A program made the translations under genes and the position numbers. Positions 35,337 through 42,885 of a stretch of DNA of 64,000 nt are shown here, in pieces; the first letter of the stretch is position 1, and every line of letters begins with the position of its first letter. Source of the stretch: Actinomycetota bacterium (lineage in GTDB: Bacteria > Actinomycetota > Acidimicrobiia > Acidimicrobiales > JAJPHE01). The notes under the pieces are model-generated. The model had not been told where the DNA came from, made no database searches, and was given only the letters and a program-made list of their open reading frames with translations. Location: assembly GCA_027315345.1 (NCBI GenBank), contig DAHUYE010000090.1, positions 48,241-112,240 of the forward strand, written 5' to 3'.

Positions 35337-36173
35337 ATGAGCTCGCCCACCCTGGCTGAGCGCCTCGGACACCCTCCCGACGCCAAGCTGCTGATCGTCA
35401 ACTGTGACGACCTCGGCTCCAGCCACTCGGCCAACCTGGCCATCTACCAGGCCCTCCGGTCAGGCCTGGCCACCAGTGCCACCCTGATGGTCCCCTGCCC
35501 CTGGGCCCGGGAGGCGGCCGCCCAGTACCGGGGCGAGGACATCGGCGTTCACCTGACCCTCAACGCCGAGTGGGACCTGTACCGCTGGGGGCCGATCACC
35601 CGGGCTCCCTCCCTGCTCGACGGGGACGGCGGCTTCCCCCGCACGGTGGTGGACGTCTGGGACCACGCCGACATGGACGAGGTCCGCAAGGAACTGAGGG
35701 CCCAGGTGGAGCGGGCCATCTTCTGGGGCTTCGACGTCACCCACGTCGACTCCCACATGGGCTCGGTGCAGCTACGTCCGGAGTTCTTCGACGTCTACCT
35801 GGAGCTGGCCAGCGACTTCCGCCTGCCCATGAGACTGTCGGGGGCCTCCACCCAGAAGTCCATCGGGTTCCCCTTCCGGGACTTGGCCGCGGCTGAAGGC
35901 GTGGTCTTCCCCGACCATCTCATCGTCACCAGTGGGGTCGGTTCCCGTCGCTCCATCGAGTCGGCCCTGGCCCGCCTACCCGATGGGGTGACCGAGATGT
36001 ACCTGCACCCGGCTGTGCGCAGCGGGGAACTGGAGGCCTCCCATCCCGACTGGGAGGGCCGGGTCGATGACCACCAGCTCCTGACCAACGAGGACACCCT
36101 GAGGGAGATGGCCGAACGGGCCGGGGCCAGCTTCATCGGCTACCGCCCGCTGCGCGACCTGATGCGGGGCTGA
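35337..36173 (+). CDS. YdjC/ChbG-family carbohydrate deacetylase
   Basis: Metal-dependent deacetylase-like enzyme of 278 residues, cytosolic. YdjC features are LLIVNCDDLGSSHSANLAI (metal Asp), EDIGVHLTLNAEW (His), DVTHVDSHMGSVQLRPEFF (the HxDSHxG site) and YLHPAVRSGELEA. Characterised relatives remove an acetyl group from N-acetylated sugars such as diacetylchitobiose. TAGGCT is 6 nt before the ATG, again suggesting a leaderless transcript. A strong hairpin follows 7 bp after the stop. There are no chitin-use genes nearby, so the physiological substrate is open. Confidence 0.87.
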   Translation: MSSPTLAERLGHPPDAKLLIVNCDDLGSSHSANLAIYQALRSGLATSATLMVPCPWAREAAAQYRGEDIGVHLTLNAEWDLYRWGPITRAPSLLDGDGGFPRTVVDVWDHADMDEVRKELRAQVERAIFWGFDVTHVDSHMGSVQLRPEFFDVYLELASDFRLPMRLSGASTQKSIGFPFRDLAAAEGVVFPDHLIVTSGVGSRRSIESALARLPDGVTEMYLHPAVRSGELEASHPDWEGRVDDHQLLTNEDTLREMAERAGASFIGYRPLRDLMRG

Positions 36174-36180
36174 GCCGGCC

Positions 36181-36213
36181 CGGTCCCTCCGGGCGTCAGC
36201 GCCCGAGGGACCG
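36181..36213. terminator. Bidirectional hairpin between ChbG and SCP2 genes
   Basis: Arms 36181-36195 and 36200-36213 form 9 plus 5 base pairs with one bulged C and a TCAG loop. It lies 7 bp after the plus-strand stop and 17 bp beyond the minus-strand stop, in a convergent junction, so it can serve both directions. There is no U-run. Confidence 0.65.
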
Positions 36214-36230
36214 TTCCAGCTGGGCCCTGT

Positions 36231-36659
36231 TCATCTTGGAGCGTCCGGGTACTCCGTCTCGGCGCCGACGCTCCGCAGCAGGTCCTTGTAGGCACTCGAA
36301 GCCGTGACGGGCAGGACCGACATGAGCTTGGCCAGGTCCCCGGACACTTTGACCCGGCCCTGCATGACAAGGGCGTTGAGGTCCATAGTCCCGGCCTGGA
36401 TGGCCACGGCGTCGGCATAGGTCTCGGTCAGGGTCACATCGGCCTTCTCCCCCTGAGGGCCGGACCCGGAGGTCTCGATGGGTCCGGTCCCGGCCCGACG
36501 GAGCCGGCCGTCCTCCAACATCCACCAGTAGCCGGTGTCGGGCCCGGGCGCCCCGGTGATCAGGACCTGGATCGCGGCGGAAGGCCCGGAGTCATCCAGC
36601 GTCTCAGCCCAGATCCGGGTGGTCAGATCCAGCCACTCCTGGCTCAGGAATACGGCCAT
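36231..36659 (-). CDS. SCP2 sterol-transfer-family protein
   Basis: Small lipid-binding-type protein of 142 residues. SCP2 features are WLDLTTRIWAETLDDS near the start, a central beta-sheet (IQVLITGAPGPDTGYWWMLEDG), and the hallmark helix-turn ALVMQGRVKVSGDLAKLMSVLP, in which the small-residue-rich helix closes the ligand tunnel. It lies 19 bp after mca on the same strand, so they are probably one unit. In actinobacteria such proteins often accompany lipid or CoA metabolism; the ligand is unknown. ATG 36659 begins the domain; the frame is open further upstream only because it shadows mca. Confidence 0.85.
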   Translation of the reverse strand: MAVFLSQEWLDLTTRIWAETLDDSGPSAAIQVLITGAPGPDTGYWWMLEDGRLRRAGTGPIETSGSGPQGEKADVTLTETYADAVAIQAGTMDLNALVMQGRVKVSGDLAKLMSVLPVTASSAYKDLLRSVGAETEYPDAPR

Positions 36660-36678
36660 GTCGCCCGCGACCGGCTGA

Positions 36679-37548
36679 TCAGCGCGAAGCCAGATCGGCG
36701 ACGCCGGCGAAGAGATCTGTCTCCCGCTCGACCGCCTCCACCCGGCTGCGGGCCAGGATGAACTCCTCCACCGGATGCACGGTGCGGGCCACCTCGGGCG
36801 GCAATCCGAACCAGAACTTGGAGGTGGGATCGACCTGGGTGGCATGGGCCAGGAGGGCCTGGCTGCGCACCTCGGTGTGGCCGGAGATGTCGATGACGGT
36901 GGTGATGCGGTCGTCATGCGACGGCCGTTCCAGCCACCGCTCGTCATAGGGGCTTTCCAAGCCCAACTCCAGGAACTTCTGGTGCAGGGCCAGGGTCCGG
37001 GCCCGGGACCAGACGTTGTAATACATCTTGGAGGGACTCCACGGCGGTCCCAGTTCGGGATAGGCGTCGGGGTCACCGGCGGCATCGAAGGCGATGACGC
37101 TGATCTCGTGCACCCGAAGATGGTCGGGATGCGGGTAGCCGGTCTGGTCATCGGCGTAGGTGATGATGACCTGGGGACGGGTCCGGCGGATCACCCGCAC
37201 CAGCCGGCCGACCGCCTCGTCCAGCGGAGCCCGGGCGAAGCAGTCCGGCCGGGCGTTGGCCGGGCTGTCGGGCATGCCCGAGTCCCGGTAGCCCAGCATG
37301 ACCAGCTCGTCATATCCGATGATCTCCACCGACCGGGCCAGCTCCTCCATGCGCACCTCGGCCAGGCGCTCCCGCACGTCGGGGATGTCCATGGCCGGGT
37401 TGAGGATTTCGCCCTCCTCCCCGCCCGTGCAGCAAACCAGGACGGTGTGCACACCCTGGGCGTGGTAGGCGGCCACCGTGGACGCCCCCTTGGACGCCTC
37501 GTCATCGGGGTGGGCGTGAACGCAGAGCAGGCAGAGCCGGTCGTCCAT
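36679..37548 (-). CDS. mca: Mycothiol S-conjugate amidase
   Basis: Zinc amidase of 289 residues that cleaves mycothiol S-conjugates into a mercapturic acid and GlcN-inositol, detoxifying electrophiles. It closely follows mycobacterial Mca: VHAHPDDEASKGASTVAAY (zinc site AHPDDE), TGGEEGEILNPAMDIPDVRE, GYRDSGMPDS, DCFARAPLDEAVGRLVRVIR, GYPHPDHLRVHEISVIAF (zinc His), SKMYYNVW, HATQVDP and the C-terminal TVHPVEEFILARSR. TAGCGT is 6 nt before the ATG. It is divergent from a TetR regulator (88 bp) and followed by the SCP2 gene. It shows that this organism makes mycothiol, or did. Confidence 0.92.
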   Translation of the reverse strand: MDDRLCLLCVHAHPDDEASKGASTVAAYHAQGVHTVLVCCTGGEEGEILNPAMDIPDVRERLAEVRMEELARSVEIIGYDELVMLGYRDSGMPDSPANARPDCFARAPLDEAVGRLVRVIRRTRPQVIITYADDQTGYPHPDHLRVHEISVIAFDAAGDPDAYPELGPPWSPSKMYYNVWSRARTLALHQKFLELGLESPYDERWLERPSHDDRITTVIDISGHTEVRSQALLAHATQVDPTSKFWFGLPPEVARTVHPVEEFILARSRVEAVERETDLFAGVADLASR

Positions 37549-37601
37549 AGACCAACGCTACCGGCCGGTCCCGGGAGCGGATTCCCATCTGGCCGGGATA
37601 A

Positions 37602-37636
37602 TTGACAGATTGCCTCAAGTATTAGATTATTGGGGC
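37602..37636 (+). promoter_or_regulatory. Consensus promoter of the TetR gene
   Basis: A perfect TTGACA (37602-37607), a 17-nt spacer and GATTAT (37625-37630) lie 6 nt before GTG 37637. The stretch is noticeably AT-rich compared with its surroundings. Transcription should start at or next to the GTG, giving a leaderless mRNA. This is the best -35 match seen in the window. Confidence 0.7.
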
Positions 37637-38260
37637 GTGACGGCCACCGAAGAAAGAGCAGCGGCCCCGTCCGAGGCCGCCACCAAGGGAGAGCGGACCC
37701 GGCGGGCCCTTCTGGACGGAGCCATCCGCCGCTTTGCCGCCGACGGCTTCCGGGGCACCTCGGTCTCCGGCATCGCCCGGGATGCCGGTCTGACGCCGGC
37801 CGCCGCCTACGCCTACTTCGAAGGCAAGGAAGGACTGTTCGCGGCGGCGGTGGATGCCGACGCCGCCGGACTGATCGGAAAGGCGCTGGGTCCGGTCCTC
37901 AACGGGACCTTCGATACCGAATGGCAATCACTCATCGGGGCCCTGGTGGCGGGGATGGACGACCATCCCCTGGCCCGCCGGGTCCTGGCCGGAAGAGAAC
38001 CCGAACACACCGAGCGGCTCCTCGGCATCCCGGCCCTGGCCGACCTCCAGGCGGGCATCGTCCAGCGCCTGCTGAGCGGCCAGGCCGTCGGAGAGGTGCG
38101 CTCCGACATCGATCCCGAGCTGATCGCCTCCGGACTGGTCACCACCATCATGTCGGTGCTCATAGCCGTTCTGCAGACGGGCATCCCGGCCGACAGCGCC
38201 CGGGCCGACGGGGTGGCCGCCCTCCTCGGCGCCGCCCTGATGCCGCCCCGCTCGGCCTGA
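37637..38260 (+). CDS. TetR-family transcriptional regulator
   Basis: DNA-binding regulator of 207 residues. The N-terminal helix-turn-helix is typical: RTRRALLDGAIRRFAADGFRGTSV, IARDAGLTPAAAYAYFEGKEGLF, with the recognition helix around TPAAAYAYF. The C-terminal ligand domain ends with a hydrophobic helix (LIASGLVTTIMSVLIAVLQTG). GTG 37637 is chosen because the promoter ends 6 nt before it; TTG 37610 in frame would lie inside the promoter. It is divergent from mca, so it may control mca or itself, but no clear palindrome is visible in the 88-bp gap. Confidence 0.88.
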   Translation: MTATEERAAAPSEAATKGERTRRALLDGAIRRFAADGFRGTSVSGIARDAGLTPAAAYAYFEGKEGLFAAAVDADAAGLIGKALGPVLNGTFDTEWQSLIGALVAGMDDHPLARRVLAGREPEHTERLLGIPALADLQAGIVQRLLSGQAVGEVRSDIDPELIASGLVTTIMSVLIAVLQTGIPADSARADGVAALLGAALMPPRSA

Positions 38261-38361
38261 CCCGCTCCGCTCACCACGTCTGACCGACCCGGTCCGTCGG
38301 TCTCTGGGCAGGCGGTGCCGGTGAGGCCTACCCTCGCGTCCAGGACGGCCAAGGGGGACTG

Positions 38362-38802
38362 TTGAGCGACTCGTTCGACCAGGCGCGAGAGAACCGGGCA
38401 GGACTGCGGGCCGCCATGGGTGAGGTGGAGAGGTCGCTGGCCAGTCCCGCCACCGGCCGGGTGCAGGCCTGGACCAAGACCCTCGGCCAGGACCTGGAGC
38501 GCCTGGGCGCCGCTTTGGAGAACCACATAGCCGCCTCGGAGGCATCCGGCGGGATGCTGGACGACATCGTCCAGGCCGCCCCCCGGCTCTCCCACCGGGT
38601 GGAGCGGGCCCGACGGGAGCACACCGAACTTCGCTACCGGCTGGAGGCGGCCGTGCGGGCCCTGCCCGGAGACGCCGACGGGGACACCCACGCCGCCCAC
38701 GAGCAGGTGGTGGAGGTCCTGGCCGGGATCGTGCGGCACCGTCACCTCGGCGCCGACCTGGTCTACGAGGCCTTCAACGTCGACATCGAGGCCGCCGACT
38801 AG
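38362..38802 (+). CDS. Helical protein, possibly hemerythrin-like
   Basis: Predicted all-helical protein of 146 residues. Spaced His/Glu residues (LENHIAASEASGG, ARREHTELRYRLEAA, HAAHEQVVEVLAGIVRHRHLGADLVYEAF) resemble the helix pattern of four-helix hemerythrin-like proteins, but not all iron ligands can be placed with certainty. TTG 38362 follows AAGGGGGA at a normal distance, which fixes the start. It ends 6 bp from the convergent methyltransferase gene. No function is proposed beyond possible metal or oxygen sensing, which is speculative. Confidence 0.6.
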   Translation: MSDSFDQARENRAGLRAAMGEVERSLASPATGRVQAWTKTLGQDLERLGAALENHIAASEASGGMLDDIVQAAPRLSHRVERARREHTELRYRLEAAVRALPGDADGDTHAAHEQVVEVLAGIVRHRHLGADLVYEAFNVDIEAAD

Positions 38803-38808
38803 ACATCC

Positions 38809-39558
38809 TCAGACCCGGGCGCAGGTGTAGGCGGCGTAGACCCCGGAGTCGCTGTAGCTGGCCTCGAGGATGTCGAAGCCGGACCGCTCCAGCATGGGCT
38901 CGAGCAGCCAGGTGAAGGTGCTGTACTCCTCCCGCAGGTGGGTCTCCAGTTCCTGTCGCGTCCAGCCGTCCACGGGCTGGTCGGCAGCCGAGTCCAGCCA
39001 GGCGGAGATCCGGTCCTCCACCTCGGTGGGGGCGAAGGAGAAGACCAGGTCCCGCAGGCGCAGCACTCCGCCCGGGACCAGCAGGGCCGCCACCCGGCGC
39101 AGGGCCACCGCCTTCCAAAAGTCGGGCAGGTGGTGAAGGGCGTTGCGGGAGTAGACGAAATCGGCCGGTTCGCCGGAATGCTCGTAGGTCAGGAAGCCGG
39201 CATTGACGCACTGCGGGCGCGACGGCGCGTCCAGGGCGGCGGCGCCGGCTCGAACGGCGTCGAGCATCTCGGCGGAGACATCCACGGCCACGACCCGGCG
39301 GCAGAGGGGAGCCGCGGCCAGAGCGAGGCGCCCGGTCCCACAGCCGATGTCCACCAGCACGCTGTCGCGGGTGAGACCCATGTCCCGCAGTAGGGCCACG
39401 TCAGGGCCCGGATCGGTGCCGGCCTTGAGGTCGTAGCCGGCCACGTAGCCGGCGTCGAGATGCTCGGGTCCGGCGTGGGCGATCTCGTCCAGCCGCCAGG
39501 CCTCCGCCTGGCCCTTCACCATCCGCAGCGGCGCCGGGCGACCGGCCTCCCTTGCCAC
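38809..39558 (-). CDS. SAM-dependent methyltransferase
   Basis: Class I methyltransferase of 249 residues. The SAM-binding motif is VLVDIGCGTGRLALAAAPL, followed by VVAVDVSAEMLDAVRAG (acidic residue after strand 2) and ADFVYSRNALHHLPDFWKAVAL, and the post-motif VPGGVLRLRDLVFSF. The substrate is not evident; small-molecule or lipid methylation is more likely than RNA. GTG 39558 has TACGCT 8 nt upstream; an internal ATG twelve codons later is an alternative. It stands downstream of the VOC gene on the same strand, 72 bp away. Confidence 0.85.
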   Translation of the reverse strand: MAREAGRPAPLRMVKGQAEAWRLDEIAHAGPEHLDAGYVAGYDLKAGTDPGPDVALLRDMGLTRDSVLVDIGCGTGRLALAAAPLCRRVVAVDVSAEMLDAVRAGAAALDAPSRPQCVNAGFLTYEHSGEPADFVYSRNALHHLPDFWKAVALRRVAALLVPGGVLRLRDLVFSFAPTEVEDRISAWLDSAADQPVDGWTRQELETHLREEYSTFTWLLEPMLERSGFDILEASYSDSGVYAAYTCARV

Positions 39559-39630
39559 TGGCCCCCAGCGTAGGGCCTGCCCGCAACATCGGTACCCCGG
39601 GGCCGCCGACGGCGGAGCCGATGGAGGCCC

Positions 39631-40200
39631 TCAGCTCAGGTGGGTGGCGGGCACCTCCGAGACCTGACCGTCCCGACGCAACTCGACCACCGCCGGCACC
39701 GGGTCGGGATCGGCGAAGAGACCCGGGTCGCCATAATCGACCGGCCGCCCGGTCGGATCGACCACCCAGTAGGAGGCCTCCAGGGCGATCCCGTGCGGGT
39801 CGGTGAAATACACCGATCGCAACATGCCGTGGTCGACGACGTCGGTCACCTCACAGCCGGCGGCCTTCAGCCGGCCGCGGAGGTCGATGAGAGCGTTCTC
39901 GTCGGGAAGATTGAAGGACAGGTGGTCGAACTGTGCCTTGCGGGCGTCAGGCACGCCGGCCGGAACGGCAAAGGTCTCCACCTCATGATGGCGGTATTCG
40001 AAGAAGGCCACCGTGTTGGCCTCCCCGAACTCGAAGAAGTAGTGGCGGAAGCCCGGACCGGCCAGATCGGCCACCAGACGGGCCCCGAGGACGCCGTGGT
40101 AGAAGCGCACGGTGGCGTCCATGTCCGGCGTCACCAAGGCGAGGTGGTTGATTCCTCGCCAGTGGGGAGTCTCAGCGGGGAGATCTGCCTGTCGGGCCAT
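39631..40200 (-). CDS. VOC/glyoxalase-superfamily protein
   Basis: Protein of 189 residues with two beta-alpha-beta-beta-beta modules of the vicinal-oxygen-chelate fold. The first is INHLALVTPDMDATVRFYHGVLGARL with the His ligand, then FFEFGEANTVAFFEY. The second is AQFDHLSFNLPDENALIDL with a second His and RSVYFTDPHGIALEASYW with the Glu ligand. It resembles extradiol-dioxygenase or lactoylglutathione-lyase-like proteins; the reaction is unknown. TACGCT is 6 nt before the ATG. It is divergent from a flavin split-barrel gene across only 35 bp. Confidence 0.85.
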   Translation of the reverse strand: MARQADLPAETPHWRGINHLALVTPDMDATVRFYHGVLGARLVADLAGPGFRHYFFEFGEANTVAFFEYRHHEVETFAVPAGVPDARKAQFDHLSFNLPDENALIDLRGRLKAAGCEVTDVVDHGMLRSVYFTDPHGIALEASYWVVDPTGRPVDYGDPGLFADPDPVPAVVELRRDGQVSEVPATHLS

Positions 40201-40206
40201 CGCCCA

Positions 40207-40228
40207 AGCGTAGATCCGACGTTAGGGT
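40207..40228. promoter_or_regulatory. Divergent leaderless promoters (VOC / split-barrel)
   Basis: TACGCT on the minus strand (40207-40212) is 6 nt from the VOC ATG, and TAGGGT on the plus strand (40223-40228) is 7 nt from the split-barrel ATG. Both -10 hexamers fit within the 35-bp gap, so the -35 regions would lie in the opposite coding sequence. Confidence 0.55.
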
Positions 40229-40235
40229 GGCGGCC

Positions 40236-40622
40236 ATGAGCCATCCGGTCGACACCACCGAGCTGGCCGCCCAGATCGATGGACGCGGCAACAGCGCCTT
40301 CCTCCTCACCGCCGGGCCCGCCGGCGGACCTCATGCCGTATCGGTGCGGTTGGCGTGGAACGGAACGGCTCTGCTGACCCGGGCCGGACGCACCACCCGG
40401 GCCAACCTGGCCGACCGGCCGGACGTGACCCTGCTCTGGCCCGCTCCCGATGAGGACGGGTATTTCCTGATTGTCGACGGCCGGGCCGAGGTGGTCCCCT
40501 CCACCGAGGACCAGTTGCTCATCCGCCCTACCGCCGCCGTCCTGCACCGCAGCCCGGCCCGCCAGGCCGAGGACCCCCCCGGGTCGGAGTGCGTAACCGT
40601 CTTGCGCACCTCCGCCGGCTGA
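40236..40622 (+). CDS. Pyridoxamine-phosphate-oxidase-like split-barrel protein
   Basis: Small flavin- or F420-binding split-barrel protein of 128 residues. The sequence FLLTAGPAGGPHAVSVRLAW, ALLTRAGRTTRANLADRPDVTLLW and FLIVDGRAEVV follows the strand order of PNPOx-like/F420-binding domains; TTRANLADRP corresponds to the phosphate-binding region. ATG 40236 is favoured over GTG 40227 because TAGGGT lies 7 nt before it and the GTG overlaps that hexamer. It is followed after 61 bp by an F420-type oxidoreductase with its own promoter. The cofactor and reaction are not certain. Confidence 0.75.
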   Translation: MSHPVDTTELAAQIDGRGNSAFLLTAGPAGGPHAVSVRLAWNGTALLTRAGRTTRANLADRPDVTLLWPAPDEDGYFLIVDGRAEVVPSTEDQLLIRPTAAVLHRSPARQAEDPPGSECVTVLRTSAG

Positions 40623-40683
40623 ACGCCACACGCCGGGCGAGCTCTAGAGCCGCCGCCGGGAGCCCCTATTAGGGTCTGGCCTC

Positions 40684-41601
40684 GTGGCCGAAGAACCTCG
40701 ATTTTCCCTGGCACCGATCGGAGTCTGGACCGGCGCCCTCGACTCCATTCCGGCCTCCCGGGCCAAGGAGTTGGCCGCCGAGCTGGATGAAATGGGTTAC
40801 GGCGCCGTCTGGATACCCGAGGTGGCCGGGCGGGACGTCTTCGTGCACCTGGCCCTGCTGCTGTCGGCCACCCGGCGGATCGTCGGCGCCACCGGCATCG
40901 CCAACATCTGGGGTCGCGACGCCGTGGCCATGGCCGGCGCCGTCAAGGGGCTGACCGAGGCCTTCCCGGAGCGGATGCTCCTGGGCCTGGGCGTCAGCCA
41001 TCAGAGCCTGGTCAACGATCTGCGTGGCCACGACTACCGCCGGCCCCTGTCGGCCATGCGTGGCTACCTCGACGCCATGGACGCCTCCCCCTACACGGCC
41101 CAGCGGCCCACCACCCCGGTGCGAAGGGTGCTGGCCGCCCTCGGACCCAAGATGCTCGAACTGGCCGGCTCCCGGGCCGACGGCGCCCACCCTTACTTCG
41201 TCACACCGGAGCACACCGCCACCGCCCGCGGCTTGCTGGGGCCCCAGCCACTGCTCTGCCCGGAGCAGGCGGTGGTGCTGGAGACCGATGCGACCAAGGC
41301 CAGGGAGATCGGGCGGGGCTACACGGCCATCTATCTGTCTCAGCCCAACTACGTCAACAACATGCTGCGCCTGGGCTGGCGTCAGGAAGATCTCGATTCG
41401 GCCGGTTCGGATGCCTTCGTGGACGCCCTGGTGGCGTGGGGTGACGAATCCTCCATCCTCCGGCGCGTGCAGGAACACTTCGACGCCGGAGCCGACCACG
41501 TCTGCATCCAGGCCCTGGAGCCGGGACGCCGGGATATTCCCCAGGAGCAGTGGAAGCGGCTGGCCCCAGCCCTGCTGGAGGGAGTGCGGCCCGGCCGTTG
41601 A
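40684..41601 (+). CDS. LLM-class F420-dependent oxidoreductase (TIGR03620-like)
   Basis: Luciferase-like fold protein of 305 residues resembling the TIGR03620 group of probable F420-dependent enzymes. Typical segments: LAPIGVWTGALDSIPASRAKEL, YGAVWIPEVAGRDVFVHLALLL, IVGATGIANIWGRDAVAMAGA, FPERMLLGLGVSHQSLVNDLRG, RRVLAALGPKMLELAGSRADG and HPYFVTPEHT. GTG 40684 has TAGGGT 8 nt upstream. It is convergent with an acyl-CoA dehydrogenase gene, 10 bp apart. Its substrate is not known. Confidence 0.87.
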   Translation: MAEEPRFSLAPIGVWTGALDSIPASRAKELAAELDEMGYGAVWIPEVAGRDVFVHLALLLSATRRIVGATGIANIWGRDAVAMAGAVKGLTEAFPERMLLGLGVSHQSLVNDLRGHDYRRPLSAMRGYLDAMDASPYTAQRPTTPVRRVLAALGPKMLELAGSRADGAHPYFVTPEHTATARGLLGPQPLLCPEQAVVLETDATKAREIGRGYTAIYLSQPNYVNNMLRLGWRQEDLDSAGSDAFVDALVAWGDESSILRRVQEHFDAGADHVCIQALEPGRRDIPQEQWKRLAPALLEGVRPGR

Positions 41602-41611
41602 GACGGAAGGT

Positions 41612-42856
41612 TCAACTGCTGCGGGGGATGTCCTTCCAGGGGGCGTTGCGGGACGGGTCCGGCTCCCGGGGCAGGCCTAGAACCCGGTCGCCCAGGATGT
41701 TGCGCATGACCTCGGAGGTGCCGCCTTCGATGGTATTGGCCCGGCTGCGCAGGAAACCACGTACCGAACCACCGACCGGGGAGTTCTGGTCCCAGGCCAG
41801 GGCGGCGGATCCGAGGACGTCTACGGCCAGGTTCTGCAGACGCTGGTTGTGCTCGGCCTGGAACAGCTTGGTGATGGAACCCTCCGGGCCGGCCGGGCGG
41901 CCCGACTTACGGGCGGCGGCGGAGCGGAAGTTGGTGATCTTGAGCACCCGGCTCTCGATCATGGCCTGCACCAGGCGCTGGCGCAGCACCGGGTCCGACC
42001 AGGCCCCGCCGGCCTTGGCCGCCGCCACCAGGGCGTCGACGGGCCCGCCGCCCACGTTGTCCCCACCGCTGCTGCCGGCGCCCGAGAGCGCCACCCGCTC
42101 GTTCATGAGAGTGGTGGTGGCCACCGCCCATCCCTCGCCCACCGGTCCGAGGCGGTGGGAGTCGGGGATGCGTACGTCGGTGAGGAAGACCTCGTTGAAC
42201 TCGGCGTCACCGGTCATCTGCTTGAGCGGGCGAACCTCGACCCCGGGGGCGTGCATGTCCACCACGAAATAGGTGAGGCCCTTGTGCTTGGGGGCGTCGG
42301 GATCGGTCCGGGCCACCAGCATCCCGAAGGAAGCCACGTGGGCCAGTGTGGTCCAGACCTTCTGGCCGTTGACAACCCACTCGTCCCCGTCCCGCTCGGC
42401 TCGGGTGGATAGGCCGGCCACGTCCGACCCGGCGCCGGGTTCGGAGAAGAGCTGGCACCAGATCTCCTTGTGCTGCGCCATCGGAGGCAGGTACCGGTGC
42501 TTCAGTTCCTCGCTCCCCCACTGCATGATGGTCGGACCGCCCATACCGATACCGATGACGTTGAACGAGCGCGGAACCTTGTAGCGGGACAGTTCCTCGT
42601 TCACCACCCGGGCCTGACCGGGCTCCAGGCCGCCCCCGCCGTATTCCCGGGGCCAGGTGGGTGTGGCCCATCCGGCCTCCCCGAGCCGGGCACACCACTC
42701 GTTGAATTCGACCTGGGGCCGGGCCCGGGCCAGGAGTTGGTCGTCCCCGGTGTCGATGGCCTCCACCCAGGGGGCCGGGAGGTTGTCCCGCAGCCAGGTG
42801 ACGACCCGGTCCCGGAGCTGTTCATCGGTGAGCGGGGCGTCCTCGGTGACGGTCAT
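41612..42856 (-). CDS. Acyl-CoA dehydrogenase under a palindromic operator
   Basis: FAD-dependent acyl-CoA dehydrogenase of 414 residues. Motifs are IWCQLFSEPGAGSDVAGL, DEWVVNGQKVWTTLAHVA, ARTDPDAPKHKGLTYFVVD, EVFLTDVRIPD and the C-terminal ANTIEGGTSEVMRNILGDRV, in which the catalytic-base region looks normal for the family. TACCCT is 6 nt before the ATG and a 16-bp operator abuts the -10 spacer, so it has its own regulated promoter despite lying 25 bp after the preceding gene. This points to induction by an acyl-CoA through a TetR-type repressor, not necessarily one encoded here. Confidence 0.92.
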   Translation of the reverse strand: MTVTEDAPLTDEQLRDRVVTWLRDNLPAPWVEAIDTGDDQLLARARPQVEFNEWCARLGEAGWATPTWPREYGGGGLEPGQARVVNEELSRYKVPRSFNVIGIGMGGPTIMQWGSEELKHRYLPPMAQHKEIWCQLFSEPGAGSDVAGLSTRAERDGDEWVVNGQKVWTTLAHVASFGMLVARTDPDAPKHKGLTYFVVDMHAPGVEVRPLKQMTGDAEFNEVFLTDVRIPDSHRLGPVGEGWAVATTTLMNERVALSGAGSSGGDNVGGGPVDALVAAAKAGGAWSDPVLRQRLVQAMIESRVLKITNFRSAAARKSGRPAGPEGSITKLFQAEHNQRLQNLAVDVLGSAALAWDQNSPVGGSVRGFLRSRANTIEGGTSEVMRNILGDRVLGLPREPDPSRNAPWKDIPRSS

Positions 42857-42862
42857 CCAGTG

Positions 42863-42885
42863 AGGGTAATTGACCGTCCGGTCAA
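42863..42885 (-). promoter_or_regulatory. TetR-type operator and -10 of acyl-CoA dehydrogenase
   Basis: Palindrome 42870-42885 reads TTGACCG-TC-CGGTCAA, with perfect 7-bp arms. On the minus strand it is followed by TACCCT (42863-42868) and, 6 nt later, the ATG at 42856. The TGA stop of the upstream gene lies inside the palindrome. The sequence style fits TetR-family operators at lipid genes. Confidence 0.65.
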
